The notes under the pieces: model-generated | The model's database searches: none | What the model was told of the DNA's origin: nothing | Seen by the model: the letters and a program-made list of their open reading frames with translations, nothing else | Assembly (NCBI RefSeq): GCF_014655295.1 | Contig: NZ_BNBI01000001.1 | Coordinates: 248,001 to 312,000, forward strand | Source of the DNA: Streptomyces fumanus | GTDB taxonomy: Bacteria > Actinomycetota > Actinomycetes > Streptomycetales > Streptomycetaceae | DNA: 64,000 nucleotides | Direction: 5' to 3' | Shown: one piece after another, positions 17,027-26,182 of the stretch | How positions within the stretch are numbered: position 1 is the first letter of the stretch | How the letters are laid out: each line of letters starts with the position of its first letter | Translations under genes and position numbers: made by a program

Positions 17027-18055
17027 ATGGCCCTGTGGCCCGTCTACACCGGTACGGCCCAGCCGCACGACGGTATCGCCGAGCTGCCCCCGCCGCCGCC
17101 CTGGCGGGCCTTCGACGGACACCCCGTGCTGGACCCGCCGGACGACGCCGACGACGCCTCGGCCGGCTCCCCCGACCGCACCCACCGCGCCGCGACCTAC
17201 CAGGCCACCGAGCAGACCGTGCAGTTGGTCAACGCCGCGCTGTACCTGCGCCGCCCGCTGCTGGTCACCGGCCCGCCCGGCACCGGCAAGTCCTCGCTGG
17301 TCTACGCGGTCGCCCGGGAGCTGCGCCTCGGGCCGGTCCTGCGGTGGAACATCACCAGCCGCAGCACCCTGCACGACGGCCTCTACCAGTACGACCCGCT
17401 CTCCCGGCTGTACGCGGCCCGGCGGGCGGCGACCGCACCGGGCGACCCGGCGGACCCGGCCGACGGCATCGAGAACCACCTGCGCCTCGGCCCGCTCGGC
17501 ACCGCCCTGCTGCCCTACGCCCGCCCCCGCGCCCTGCTCATCGACGAGATCGACAAGAGCGATCTCGACCTCCCCAACGACCTGCTGAACGTCCTGGAGG
17601 AGGGCCAGTACGAGATCCCCGAACTGGTCCGCGCCGCCCGGGACACCCCGGACGGCCGGGCCCAGGTGATGATCGACGGCTCCGACCGCCGGGTGCCGGT
17701 CGCCCGCGGCCGGGTCCGCTGCCGGGCCTTTCCCTTCGTGGTGCTGACCAGCAACGGGGAGCGCGAGTTCCCGCCCGCCTTCCTGCGCCGCTGCGTCACC
17801 CTGCGCCTGCGCCAGCCCGACGACCGGCACCTGGCCGACATCGTCCGCGCGCACCTGGGCGAGCCCGACGCCTACGCCGAACACCTGATCGGCCGGTTCC
17901 TGTCCCGGGCCGGCAGCGGCGAGCTGGCCACCGACCAGCTCCTCAACGCCATCTACCTGGCCCGCGCCTCCGGGCTGAGCGCCGACTCCCTCGACGAACT
18001 GGCGGAGCGGCTGATGCCGTACCTGGGCCAGTCCCGGGGATCCCATGCCTTCTGA
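17027..18055 (+). CDS. MoxR-type AAA+ ATPase
   Basis: A 342-residue AAA+ ATPase. Walker A is GPPGTGKS (82-89), Walker B LLIDEID (170-176), sensor 1 Asn243 in VVLTSNGEREFPP, and the arginine-finger region AFLRRC. MoxR proteins act with vWA-domain partners as ATP-driven remodelling chaperones. GGAGTGAAG lies just before ATG 17027. Its 3' end overlaps the start of the vWA-like protein gene by 11 bases, which ties the two products together; 91 bases of CGACCCG-rich repeats separate it from the VMAP gene. The N-terminal 50 residues are Pro/Asp-rich and likely a flexible tether. Confidence 0.92.
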   Translation: MALWPVYTGTAQPHDGIAELPPPPPWRAFDGHPVLDPPDDADDASAGSPDRTHRAATYQATEQTVQLVNAALYLRRPLLVTGPPGTGKSSLVYAVARELRLGPVLRWNITSRSTLHDGLYQYDPLSRLYAARRAATAPGDPADPADGIENHLRLGPLGTALLPYARPRALLIDEIDKSDLDLPNDLLNVLEEGQYEIPELVRAARDTPDGRAQVMIDGSDRRVPVARGRVRCRAFPFVVLTSNGEREFPPAFLRRCVTLRLRQPDDRHLADIVRAHLGEPDAYAEHLIGRFLSRAGSGELATDQLLNAIYLARASGLSADSLDELAERLMPYLGQSRGSHAF

Positions 18056-21000
18056 CCGGCCCGGTTCCGCCGAGCCCCTCGCCCGCCTGGCCGACGTCCT
18101 CGCCCGGGCGGCCTCGGGTGTCCGCCCCACCCCGCTGGAGCTGGCCGAACTGCTGTGGCTGGCCCGGCACATGACCTCCGACACCCCCGCGCCGGACGCC
18201 CCGGCCCCCTCATCGGACGCCCCGGACCCCGTTCCGGCCGTCCCGCCGCCCGCACCGCAACCGGCCCCGCCGCCCGCCCCCGCACCACCGGCCAGCCCGC
18301 CCCCGGCCGGGCCCCCGGACGACACCCCTCCCCCGCCCGCACCGCCCCGGCCCGCCGACCGCTCCCCCCTGCACCTGCCCGCCCCCGACCCCACCGAGAC
18401 CACCGCCGCCCGCCCGCACACCGCCGTCCTCGCCCCGGCGCCCCCGATGCTCCGGCACCCGCTGGACCTCCAGCGCGCCCTGCGCCCGCTCAAACGGCAC
18501 GCCGACTCCCCCGTCGGCCGGGAACTGGACGAGCGGGCCACCGCCGACCGCATCGCCCGCCTCGGCCTGGACCCCCGCTGGTGGCTGCCGGTACTGCGCC
18601 CGGCCCGCGAACGCTGGCTGGAACTGCGGCTGGTGTACGACACGGGGCCGACGATGCCGGTGTGGCGGCCCCTGATCCGCGAACTGCACACCGCGCTCGC
18701 CCAGTCCGGCGTCTTCCGCACCGTCACCGCGCACCGCGCCGGCCCCGACGGCACGGTGCGCGGCGAGGCCGCCCACGCCCCCGCCGCCGGACGGACCGTC
18801 ACCCTGCTGGTCAGCGACTGCATGGGCACCCAGTGGCGGCCCGGCCCGGCCGGCCTGCGCTGGTACCGCACCCTGCACCGGTGGGCGCGGCGGATGCCGC
18901 TGGCCCTGGTCCAGCCGCTGCCCGAGCACCTGTGGCGGGACACCGCCCTGCCCGCCACCCCCGGCACGCTCACCGCCCCGCACCCGGCCGCCCCGACCGC
19001 CTCCCTGGTCCTCACCCCGTACGACACCGGGACCCCGGCGGCGCGCCCCGGCGGTGCCGTCGCGCTGCCGGTGCTGGAGGCGGGCCCCGACTGGCTGGCG
19101 AACTGGGCGTCGCTGGTGGCCGACCCCGGCGGCACCCCGTACCCGGGCGCGGCGGCCCTGCTGCGCTCCCGGCCGGTGCCGGCGGAGGGCGGGGACCGTA
19201 CGGACCTCACCGCACTGTCCGCCGAGGAACTGGTGCTGCGGTTCCGCGCCACCGCCTCCCCGGAGGCGGTCCGGCTGGCCGGGCACCTCGCGCTGGGCCG
19301 GCCCGACCTGCCGGTGATGCGGCTGGTGCAGGCCGCCGTGGAACCCGACCCGCGCCCGGCCCACCTGGCCGAGGTGATCCTCAGCGGCATGCTCACCCGC
19401 GCCGCCGGACCGCCCGGCTCCTACGCCTTCCGGCCCGGGGTACGGGAGCTGCTGCTGCGCGGCCTGCCCCGCAGCGCCCGGGACCGCACCGGCGAGCTGC
19501 TGCGCCGCACCGGCGTGCTGATCGACGAGCGGGCGGGGCGGACGCCCGGCGAGTTCCGGGCCTTCGTCCCCGCCCGGCACGGCAGCGAGACCGCGGTGGC
19601 CGGCGGGGCGTTCGCCGAGATCAGCCCGGGCAGCGCCCGGCAACTGTCGGTGACGGACCGCGTCCCCTCCCCGGTGCCGCCGGAGCTGGGCCGCCGCTAC
19701 CGGCCGGCCCGGCGGCTCGACACCGACGGCAGGCTGTGGCTGGCCGAGGACGTCCGGGCCCGGCGCACGGTCGCCCTGAAGCTGCACCGCACCCTCCCCG
19801 ACCCCGCCGGGCGGGCCGCGTTCCTGCGCGACGCCGGGCTGCTGCGCGGCCTCGGCCACCCGGGCGTCGTCGCCGTCCACGACTTCGGCATCGAGGACGA
19901 CGTGCCGTACGTGGTGATGGAGCACGTCGACGGCATCACCCTGCACTCCCTGGCGGCCTCCGCCAGGCACCGGCTGCCGCCGCCGCTGACGGTGTCCGTC
20001 GGCGCCCAGTTGGCCCGCGCGCTCACCGCCGTGCACCGGGCGGGCCTGACCCACGGGGCGCTGGAGATGTCCCGGGTGATCCTGCTGCCGGACGGCACGG
20101 TGAAGCTCACCCTCTTCGAACCGGGCCGGACCTCGGGCCCGGCCGGGCGCTCCGCCGATCTGCGCGCGCTGGGCGAGTCGCTGGTCTGGCTGGCCTCGGG
20201 GTCCTCGCACCCGGCCGTGCCCATCGACTCCCGGCGGCTGCGCCACCTCCCGGCGGCGCTGCGCGGACCGTACGCGCACGCCCTGGATCTGCTGCGGGCC
20301 CGCTCGCACTGGACCCAGGCCCAGGGTCTGGACCTGCTGCTCGACCCCCAGTTGACGGCCCTGGCCCGCGAGGCGTACCGGCCGCGTTCGTACCGGGTCC
20401 TCGGTCCGCTGCGGGTCGAGACGCCCGACGGACCGGCCGCGCTGGAGCCGGAGACCGCCGCGATGCTCGCCATGCTGCTGTTCGACCACGGCCGCACGGT
20501 CACCTTCGACGAGCTGCGCTGGGGCCTGTGGCACACCGCCGAGGAACCGTCCGGCGTCCGCGCCGAGCTGCACCGGATGGCGGCCCGTCTGCGCGAGGTG
20601 CTCGGCCCCGGGGCGCTGGCCACGCTCTCCCACGGCCTCGCCCTGCACACCAGCGCGGACTACGTCGACGTGGTGCACTGCGAGGACCTGGTGCGCCGGG
20701 CGGACGCGGCGAGCCGGGCCGAGGGCCACGCCGCCGCCCGCGCGCACCTCACCCGGGCGCTGGCGCTCTGGCGCGGCGACGAACCGCTGTCCGGCGTCCC
20801 CGGCTGGGCGGCCCGCACCGCCCGCGGCCGGCTCCTCCAGCTCCGCCTCGCCCTGTACCGCAGGCGCGCCGAGACCGACCTGGCGCTCGGCGCGCACGAC
20901 CGGGCCGCCGCCGACCTCGCCCGGCTGGTACGCGACCACCCATCCCGGGAGGACTTCCGCCGGCTGTACCTGATCGCGCTGCGCCGCCAGGGCCGGATCG

Positions 21001-21953
21001 AGGAGGCCCTCGACGTGTACGAGGAGTACGAGCTGTCCGGCGGCCGGGACCCGGACCTGTACGTCCTCGGCCAGGAGCTGCGGGCGGAACGCGCCGGGCC
21101 GGTGGAGGAGGCGGAGCGGCGGACCTACCAGCCGCCGCCCGACCACCGCACGCCGTACGACCCCGCCGCCGGGCTCGACGAACCGGACGAGGAGCCCGCC
21201 GGGGAGCCCGCCGGGGGGCCGGTGCCGTCCTCCGGGGAGCGGACGGCGGCCGATCTGATCGCCCGTTCCCGCTGTGTGCTGCTCGGCTTCGACGACGTGG
21301 TGGCCCGGCTCTACCGCCCGGGCGCGGAACGCGAGGTGCTGCTGGACGTGATGCAGTTGCTCGCCGAGAACCGCGACCCCGAGGACGCGCTGACCGGCGC
21401 CGCGCCGCTGCCCCGCGTCGACCCCGTGCTCGCCGAGGGGTACGCCGCCACCCTCGACCTGGTCCGCGCCTTCGCCGGGCACCGGCTGGCCCGCGCGGTA
21501 CGGCTGCGGCTGGACCGGCACGAGGAGCGGGCCGCCCGCACCGCGCGGCCCACCCCGCTCGCCAACCGGCTGATCCGGGAGCTGCACACCCGGGAGGTGC
21601 CGGTCGCCGTGGTCACCGACCGGGCCCAGGCCCCGGTGGAGACGTATCTGCGCCGGCGCGGCCTGCTGGACTGCCTGCCGGGCGGCGTGCACGGCCGCGC
21701 CGCCGACCTGCGGCGGCTGATGCCCGACCCGGACGTGCTGCACCGGGCCCTGGAGCAGCTCGGCGCGGACGCCGGCGAGTGCGTGCTGGTCGGCTCCTCG
21801 GTCGCCGAACAGGCCGCCGCCCGCGCCGTCGGCCTGCCGTTCATCGGCGTCCGCCGCGGCGAACGCGCCCGCGAGGACCTCCGGGCCGCCGACCCGGCCA
21901 CCGTCCTCGTACCGGACCTGCGCCCCCTCCTCACCGCGGCCGCCAACCGCTGA
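18045..21953 (+). CDS. SAV_2336-type multidomain protein: vWA-like, pseudokinase, BTAD and degenerate HAD
   Basis: A 1302-residue protein. Residues 1-45 are a helical head and 46-135 a Pro/Ala linker. Residues 190-350 are vWA-like with a degenerate MIDAS (LVYDTGPTM, then LLVSDCMG). Residues 550-770 resemble a Ser/Thr kinase retaining Lys579 (VALKL), but lacking the glycine loop, with HGA in place of HRD (670-672) and LFE in place of DFG. Residues 780-1000 are a winged-helix plus BTAD/TPR unit as in SARP regulators. Residues 1065-1302 resemble a HAD hydrolase whose first Asp is Gly1081 (VLLGFDDV) and whose motif IV reads VGSSVAE instead of VGDSxxD. It is the partner of the MoxR ATPase, whose gene it overlaps. 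I infer a non-catalytic scaffold or sensor. Confidence 0.82.
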   Translation: MPSDRPGSAEPLARLADVLARAASGVRPTPLELAELLWLARHMTSDTPAPDAPAPSSDAPDPVPAVPPPAPQPAPPPAPAPPASPPPAGPPDDTPPPPAPPRPADRSPLHLPAPDPTETTAARPHTAVLAPAPPMLRHPLDLQRALRPLKRHADSPVGRELDERATADRIARLGLDPRWWLPVLRPARERWLELRLVYDTGPTMPVWRPLIRELHTALAQSGVFRTVTAHRAGPDGTVRGEAAHAPAAGRTVTLLVSDCMGTQWRPGPAGLRWYRTLHRWARRMPLALVQPLPEHLWRDTALPATPGTLTAPHPAAPTASLVLTPYDTGTPAARPGGAVALPVLEAGPDWLANWASLVADPGGTPYPGAAALLRSRPVPAEGGDRTDLTALSAEELVLRFRATASPEAVRLAGHLALGRPDLPVMRLVQAAVEPDPRPAHLAEVILSGMLTRAAGPPGSYAFRPGVRELLLRGLPRSARDRTGELLRRTGVLIDERAGRTPGEFRAFVPARHGSETAVAGGAFAEISPGSARQLSVTDRVPSPVPPELGRRYRPARRLDTDGRLWLAEDVRARRTVALKLHRTLPDPAGRAAFLRDAGLLRGLGHPGVVAVHDFGIEDDVPYVVMEHVDGITLHSLAASARHRLPPPLTVSVGAQLARALTAVHRAGLTHGALEMSRVILLPDGTVKLTLFEPGRTSGPAGRSADLRALGESLVWLASGSSHPAVPIDSRRLRHLPAALRGPYAHALDLLRARSHWTQAQGLDLLLDPQLTALAREAYRPRSYRVLGPLRVETPDGPAALEPETAAMLAMLLFDHGRTVTFDELRWGLWHTAEEPSGVRAELHRMAARLREVLGPGALATLSHGLALHTSADYVDVVHCEDLVRRADAASRAEGHAAARAHLTRALALWRGDEPLSGVPGWAARTARGRLLQLRLALYRRRAETDLALGAHDRAAADLARLVRDHPSREDFRRLYLIALRRQGRIEEALDVYEEYELSGGRDPDLYVLGQELRAERAGPVEEAERRTYQPPPDHRTPYDPAAGLDEPDEEPAGEPAGGPVPSSGERTAADLIARSRCVLLGFDDVVARLYRPGAEREVLLDVMQLLAENRDPEDALTGAAPLPRVDPVLAEGYAATLDLVRAFAGHRLARAVRLRLDRHEERAARTARPTPLANRLIRELHTREVPVAVVTDRAQAPVETYLRRRGLLDCLPGGVHGRAADLRRLMPDPDVLHRALEQLGADAGECVLVGSSVAEQAAARAVGLPFIGVRRGERAREDLRAADPATVLVPDLRPLLTAAANR

Positions 21954-22123
21954 CCGGGCCGCGGGTCCGCCCGGCCGGGAGGCGAGTCCGGTGGGCGAAC
22001 CGCCCGTTCGGCGGCGCCCCGCCCGGCCCCCTCCGGCGCGCGCCCGGACTCGCCCGCCCCCACGATGCGAGGGAGGCCGGCCGACCACCGGTCCCACGGT
22101 CCGCGCTCTCGGGAGGATCTGCC

Positions 22124-23161
22124 ATGACCGCCAGTCTGGAGCAGTTGCGCCGCTGCCACTTCGCCGTCGATCTGGGGGCGGCGCGGACGCGCGTGTACGT
22201 CAAGGGCGCCGGCCTCGTCGTCGACCAGCCGTCCGCCGCCGCCGTCAACACCCGCACCGGCGCGCTGATCGCGGTCGGTGAGTTCGCGGAGAAGATGACC
22301 GGCCGCACCCCCGACTACATCCGGGTGGTCCGGCCCGTCTCCGGCGGCACGGTCGTCGACATCGAGATGGCCCAGCGGATGCTGCGCCACCTCCTCGGCG
22401 ACAAGATCCGCCGCGCGCTGCGCCGCAAGCCCCGGCTGCGGGCCGCGGTCTGCACCCCGCACGACGCCGACCCGCTGGCCCAGCGCGCGGCGATCGAGAC
22501 GTTGGTCGGGCTCGGCGCCCGGCGGGTGGAACTCGTCGACACCCTCATCGCCGCCGCCGTCGGCTGCGGACTGCCCGTGGAGCAGCCCGAGGCGACCATG
22601 ATCATGGTGTGCGGGGCGCACGCCACCCAGGTCGCCGTGCTCTCCCTCGGCTCGATCGTCACCGCCGCCCGCATCCCGGTCGGCGGCGAGGCCGTCGACC
22701 ACGCGATCGTCCAGCACCTGCGCCACCAGCACGAACTGGTCCTGCCCAGCCAGTCGGTACGGCCCCTGCAACTCGCCCTGTCCGGCAACGGGCTCACCGC
22801 GCAGGGCCCCGCCCTGACCGAGATCCACGGCCGGGACGTGGCCACCGGCCTCGCCCGCAGCGTCCAGGTCGACACCGCCGCCGTGCGCGACGCCATCCAG
22901 ACGCCGCTGACCGCCGTCCTGGACGGCATCGGCCGGGTGCTGCGGGACTGCCCGCCGGACCTGGTCGCCGACCTCGCCGACCGGGGCATCATGATGGTCG
23001 GCGGCAGCGCCCTGCTGCCGGGCTTCGACCAGATGCTCCGCCAGGCCACCGGGATGCCGGTGCACATCGCCGAGCGCCCCGACATCTGCGCCGTCCAGGG
23101 CCTGGGCACCATGCTGGAGGGCAAGGTCGAACCGCTGGTGCTGAACCCCACCGCCGACTGA
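22124..23161 (+). CDS. mbl: MreB-like cytoskeletal ATPase (Mbl)
   Basis: A 345-residue actin-fold protein of the MreB family. Phosphate-1 motif FAVDLGAARTRVYVKGAG near the N terminus, connect-1/phosphate-2 region around MIMVCGAHATQVAVLS, and the adenosine motif IMMVGGSALLPGFD near residue 288. From memory, S. coelicolor SCO2451 (Mbl) sits at the same place and, with the two MreBs, contributes to spore-wall integrity. Its sequence is divergent from true MreB in the first phosphate loop. It starts at ATG 22124 after GGGAGG at good spacing. The long plus-strand frame running into it from 18155 is an accident of GC bias over the previous gene. Confidence 0.88.
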   Translation: MTASLEQLRRCHFAVDLGAARTRVYVKGAGLVVDQPSAAAVNTRTGALIAVGEFAEKMTGRTPDYIRVVRPVSGGTVVDIEMAQRMLRHLLGDKIRRALRRKPRLRAAVCTPHDADPLAQRAAIETLVGLGARRVELVDTLIAAAVGCGLPVEQPEATMIMVCGAHATQVAVLSLGSIVTAARIPVGGEAVDHAIVQHLRHQHELVLPSQSVRPLQLALSGNGLTAQGPALTEIHGRDVATGLARSVQVDTAAVRDAIQTPLTAVLDGIGRVLRDCPPDLVADLADRGIMMVGGSALLPGFDQMLRQATGMPVHIAERPDICAVQGLGTMLEGKVEPLVLNPTAD

Positions 23162-23172
23162 GCCCCCGCCCG

Positions 23173-24558
23173 GTGCCGTCCGCCGCCCGGCTCACCCGGC
23201 TCCTCGAAGCCGCCCTCGGGGCCGGTGCCGACGCCGGTCCGCGCGCCGCCCTGGAGCACCTGGTGGCCGGGGCCGCCGAGCTGACCGGCGCCGCGCACGC
23301 CTGTCTGGTCCCGCCCCCGGACGCCCCGGAGGAGGTGACCGGCGTCCGCGCCGACCGCGCCCCGGCCGGCGGTGCCCATCCGGCGCACCGGCTGCGGGTG
23401 CCGGTCCGGGCCGGCGCGGAGGAAGCCGGCGAGCTGTGCCTGGCCGGGCGGACCGACGGCCGCCCGTTCAGTGCCGAGGACGAGCGGGTGCTGCGGGTGC
23501 TGGCCGCGCAGGCCGGCCTGGTGATCGGCAACGCCCGGCTGTCCGGGACGGCCCGGCAGCACGCCCGCTGGCTGCGGGGCGCGGCGGCCGTCACCGCCGC
23601 CCTGCTCACCGGCCGCACCGACGACGCCCTGCTGGCCGTCGCCGAACGGGCCCGGCTGCTGGCCGGCGCCTCGGCCGGCGTGATCCTCCAGCCGACCGCC
23701 GAGGGCGGCATGGAGATCGTGACCGCCGCCGCGCCGGACGACCCGGACGGCCTCGTGGGCGCCGTCATCGCCCCCGGCAGCCCGGTCCTGGAGCAGCTTC
23801 TGGGCGGCGAGCCGGTGTTCGTCGACGACTCGGCGACCGACCCGCGCATGACGACCCGGGTACGGCACCGGTTCGGCCCGAGCATGATGCTGCCGCTGCG
23901 GGCGGAGGGCCGGCTGGTCGGCACCCTGGCGCTGCCCCGCCGCCGCGGCGACCGCCCGTACACCGGTGTGGAGAAGCTGCTGGCCACCCGGTTCGCCTCG
24001 CAGGCCGCGCTCGCGCTGGTGCTGGCCGACGCCCGCCGGGGCCGGGCCCGCCTCGCGGTCTACGAGGACCGCGACCGCATCGCCCGGGACCTGCACGACC
24101 TGGTGGTGCAGCGGCTGTTCGCCACCGGCATGACCCTGGAGGCGATCCTGCGCCGGCCGGACGCCGGCGACGTGCGGGACCTTCTGATGCGGGCGGTGGA
24201 GGAGCTGCGCTCCACCGTCCAGGAGGTCCGCACGGCGATCTTCGCGCTGCGGCAGCCCCCGGCCGACCCGCCGGCCGGTCTGCGCGGCCGGGTCCTGCGG
24301 GAGACGGCGACGGCCGCCGCCCTCCTCGGCTTCCCGCCGGCCACCCGGTTCACCGGGCCCGTCGACAGCGTCGTCCCCGACGAGGCGGCGGAACACCTGC
24401 TCACGGCGTTGCGCCGGGCGCTGGCCGGGGTGGTCCGGCGGCGACCGGGCGTCACGCGAGTGGAGGTGACCGTGGCGGCGGGCGGGGGGACGGTCCGGCT
24501 CACCGTCCGGGACGACGACGCCGGCGGCACGACCGTGCGGTGGGAGTCCCCGCTGTGA
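23173..24558 (+). CDS. GAF-domain histidine kinase (DevS/NarX type) with truncated ATPase domain
   Basis: A 461-residue cytoplasmic protein with GTG start 23173, 11 bases after the mbl stop, so probably in the same transcript. It has two GAF domains (about 10-125 and 135-285), a HisKA_3 dimerisation helix with the phospho-acceptor His308 (DRIARDLHDLVVQRLF), and a C-terminal HATPase. That ATPase is abnormal: the N-box Asn is missing (RRALAGVVRRR) and the G1-like DDDAGG runs straight into the C-terminal TTVRWESPL without a G2 box. Family members end in a similar TEVRW sequence after G2, so the segment seems deleted. No response regulator is adjacent. Phosphorylation activity is doubtful. Confidence 0.8.
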   Translation: MPSAARLTRLLEAALGAGADAGPRAALEHLVAGAAELTGAAHACLVPPPDAPEEVTGVRADRAPAGGAHPAHRLRVPVRAGAEEAGELCLAGRTDGRPFSAEDERVLRVLAAQAGLVIGNARLSGTARQHARWLRGAAAVTAALLTGRTDDALLAVAERARLLAGASAGVILQPTAEGGMEIVTAAAPDDPDGLVGAVIAPGSPVLEQLLGGEPVFVDDSATDPRMTTRVRHRFGPSMMLPLRAEGRLVGTLALPRRRGDRPYTGVEKLLATRFASQAALALVLADARRGRARLAVYEDRDRIARDLHDLVVQRLFATGMTLEAILRRPDAGDVRDLLMRAVEELRSTVQEVRTAIFALRQPPADPPAGLRGRVLRETATAAALLGFPPATRFTGPVDSVVPDEAAEHLLTALRRALAGVVRRRPGVTRVEVTVAAGGGTVRLTVRDDDAGGTTVRWESPL

Positions 24559-24659
24559 CGCCCCGGCCCGGCCCGGACGGCCGTACGGCGGGAGTCACCC
24601 TGGTGCCCCTCATTCCCTCGCCGTCCGGAGCGGTCCGCCGCTCACACCGCTCACACCGC

Positions 24660-25631
24660 TCAGACCGCGAACCAGCACCGCACCGTCGTACCGTCCGGGC
24701 CGGTGTGCACCCGGACCAGGTCGGCGACGAGGTTGACCAGCAGCAGCCCGCGTCCGCCGCGCTGGTCGCGGGCGGCGGGCCGGCGGCCGGCCAGCGGGTC
24801 GGCGAGGCGTCCGCCGTCGCGCACGTCGCACACCACGTACCCGTCCTCGGTCCACACCCGCAGCTCGCCGGTGCCGCCGCCGTGCACGACGCTGTTGGTG
24901 ACCAGTTCGGCCGTGGCCAGCGCCAGGTCGTCCAGCTTGACCCCGGTCAGGCCGTGCCGGGCGCCCTCACCGGTGGCCAGGTGCCGGGCCTGGGAGAGCG
25001 AACCGGAGGCGAAGGAGAGGACCAGCCCGGCGGGCGGGGGCGGCAGCGGCTCGTTGTAGCGGTCGACGACACCGGCCCAGTCGTAGGCGGCGCTGTCGCG
25101 CAGGTCGCCGGAGCCGGCCGGGATGACCACGGGGTGGGTGGCGTGGGCGTCGGCGAGGACGTGCTCGTCCAGGCGCACGGCGTCGTACGGGCACAGGATC
25201 GTCACCGCGCGGCCCTGGAAGGCGGCGTTGATCAGCGCCTCGTGCTGGACGCAGGCCGGGTACTCGGTGGCGCTGCGGCCGGCCCAGATCGGCTCGCCGA
25301 TGATCCGCACCCGGGGCCCGGCGGGCTGGGCGTCGGCGAAGGCGCGCAGCACCCCGGGGATGATCCGGCCGGGGTTGCGGCCGGCCTCCCGCATGTCCAT
25401 CAGGCGGACCGCGCCGGCGTCGGTGCCGAGCGCGTCGCGCAGCAGCGCCAGCTTCTCGCCGGGCACCGCGACGGCCACCGGTTCGCCGCCCGCCAGACCC
25501 TCGTGGATGAAGGGGACGGTGCCGGAGAGGTACTCGTCGTCGTCGCGGTAGAACAGCGCGGGGTGCACGAAGGGCTCGGCGGGGCCGCCGGGCTCCAGGA
25601 TCTCGGGGGGCGGTTCGGCCACGGCACTCAT
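24660..25631 (-). CDS. MEDS-domain anti-sigma regulatory ATPase
   Basis: A 323-residue protein: an N-terminal MEDS sensory domain (residues 20-185, beginning HPALFYRDDDEYL) and a C-terminal HATPase_c_2 domain of the RsbW/SpoIIAB type. The ATPase boxes are all present: N-box ATAELVTNSVVHG, G1 VCDVRDGGRLADP and G2 RGGRGLLLVNL. Such proteins bind a sigma factor or a STAS antagonist and may phosphorylate the latter. Its start overlaps the stop of the STAS gene by 4 bases, indicating co-expression as a partner-switching pair. The gene converges with the histidine kinase gene; the 101 bases between hold a short CTCACACCG tandem repeat. Confidence 0.87.
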   Translation of the reverse strand: MSAVAEPPPEILEPGGPAEPFVHPALFYRDDDEYLSGTVPFIHEGLAGGEPVAVAVPGEKLALLRDALGTDAGAVRLMDMREAGRNPGRIIPGVLRAFADAQPAGPRVRIIGEPIWAGRSATEYPACVQHEALINAAFQGRAVTILCPYDAVRLDEHVLADAHATHPVVIPAGSGDLRDSAAYDWAGVVDRYNEPLPPPPAGLVLSFASGSLSQARHLATGEGARHGLTGVKLDDLALATAELVTNSVVHGGGTGELRVWTEDGYVVCDVRDGGRLADPLAGRRPAARDQRGGRGLLLVNLVADLVRVHTGPDGTTVRCWFAV

Positions 25632-25981
25632 GACATCGACACCTCGATCGCCGTCAGATCGGGCCAGAACAGCTCCAGCACCCTTCGCAGGGTAGGCGGT
25701 GGCCGGTGCAGGACGAACCGGCGGCCCTCGGGCAGACGCCGGGCGGCGTCCGCGAGCACGCCGACCCCGGCCACATCGACGAACGTCACCTCGGACAACT
25801 CCAGGTCATATACGGCCTCACCCTCACGCACCGCCTCTTCCAGGGCCCGCCGCCATGTCTCGTGCGTCGTCAGCCCGATCTCCCCGGCCGCCCGCACGCC
25901 GCCGCGTCCGGGCAGCGGGGACACCGTCAGCCGCGGCGGTGCGTCGACGCCCGCGGCCGACGCCTGGCCCTGAGTGCCCAC
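25628..25981 (-). CDS. STAS-domain anti-sigma factor antagonist
   Basis: A 117-residue STAS protein (core from PRLTVSPLPG to the C terminus). It would bind the ATPase encoded directly downstream. GTG 25981 is preferred because GGGGAG sits six bases before it; the in-frame ATG at 26089 would add 36 Arg-rich residues without homology. The motif that normally holds the regulatory Ser, DSSG in SpoIIAA, reads FVDVAGVGVL here: both Ser are replaced, so classical phosphorylation control should not operate. The pair is divergent from the STAS-ANTAR gene across about 200 bases. Confidence 0.82.
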   Translation of the reverse strand: MGTQGQASAAGVDAPPRLTVSPLPGRGGVRAAGEIGLTTHETWRRALEEAVREGEAVYDLELSEVTFVDVAGVGVLADAARRLPEGRRFVLHRPPPTLRRVLELFWPDLTAIEVSMS

Positions 25982-26182
25982 CCTCGTCTCCCCTACTCCT
26001 GGACGAGTCGTCCCTACCCCGCGTCGTCCGGGCCACTCACAGTACCTGGGTGTACCGGACCGGTCGGCGGGCAGGCGCATTGTCGACACTGCCGGAGCGT
26101 GCCCTGACGCGGTCCGGCGGTCGGGGGGCCGAGCGACGTCGTGGAGTCCGTCAGGACCGACGAGGACCGAGAAGGCGGTGAC

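Noticed and set aside
18210..22097. Minus-strand frame of 1295 codons opposite the SAV_2336-type gene
   Set aside because: Composition is Gly/Arg/Gln/Val noise without domains, and the opposite strand has a clear multidomain protein.
18155..23161. Plus-strand frame of 1668 codons running across the vWA protein gene into mbl
   Set aside because: Only the last 345 codons are coding (mbl). The rest is the Arg/Pro/Gly-rich alternate frame of the SAV_2336-type gene, as GC-rich DNA produces.
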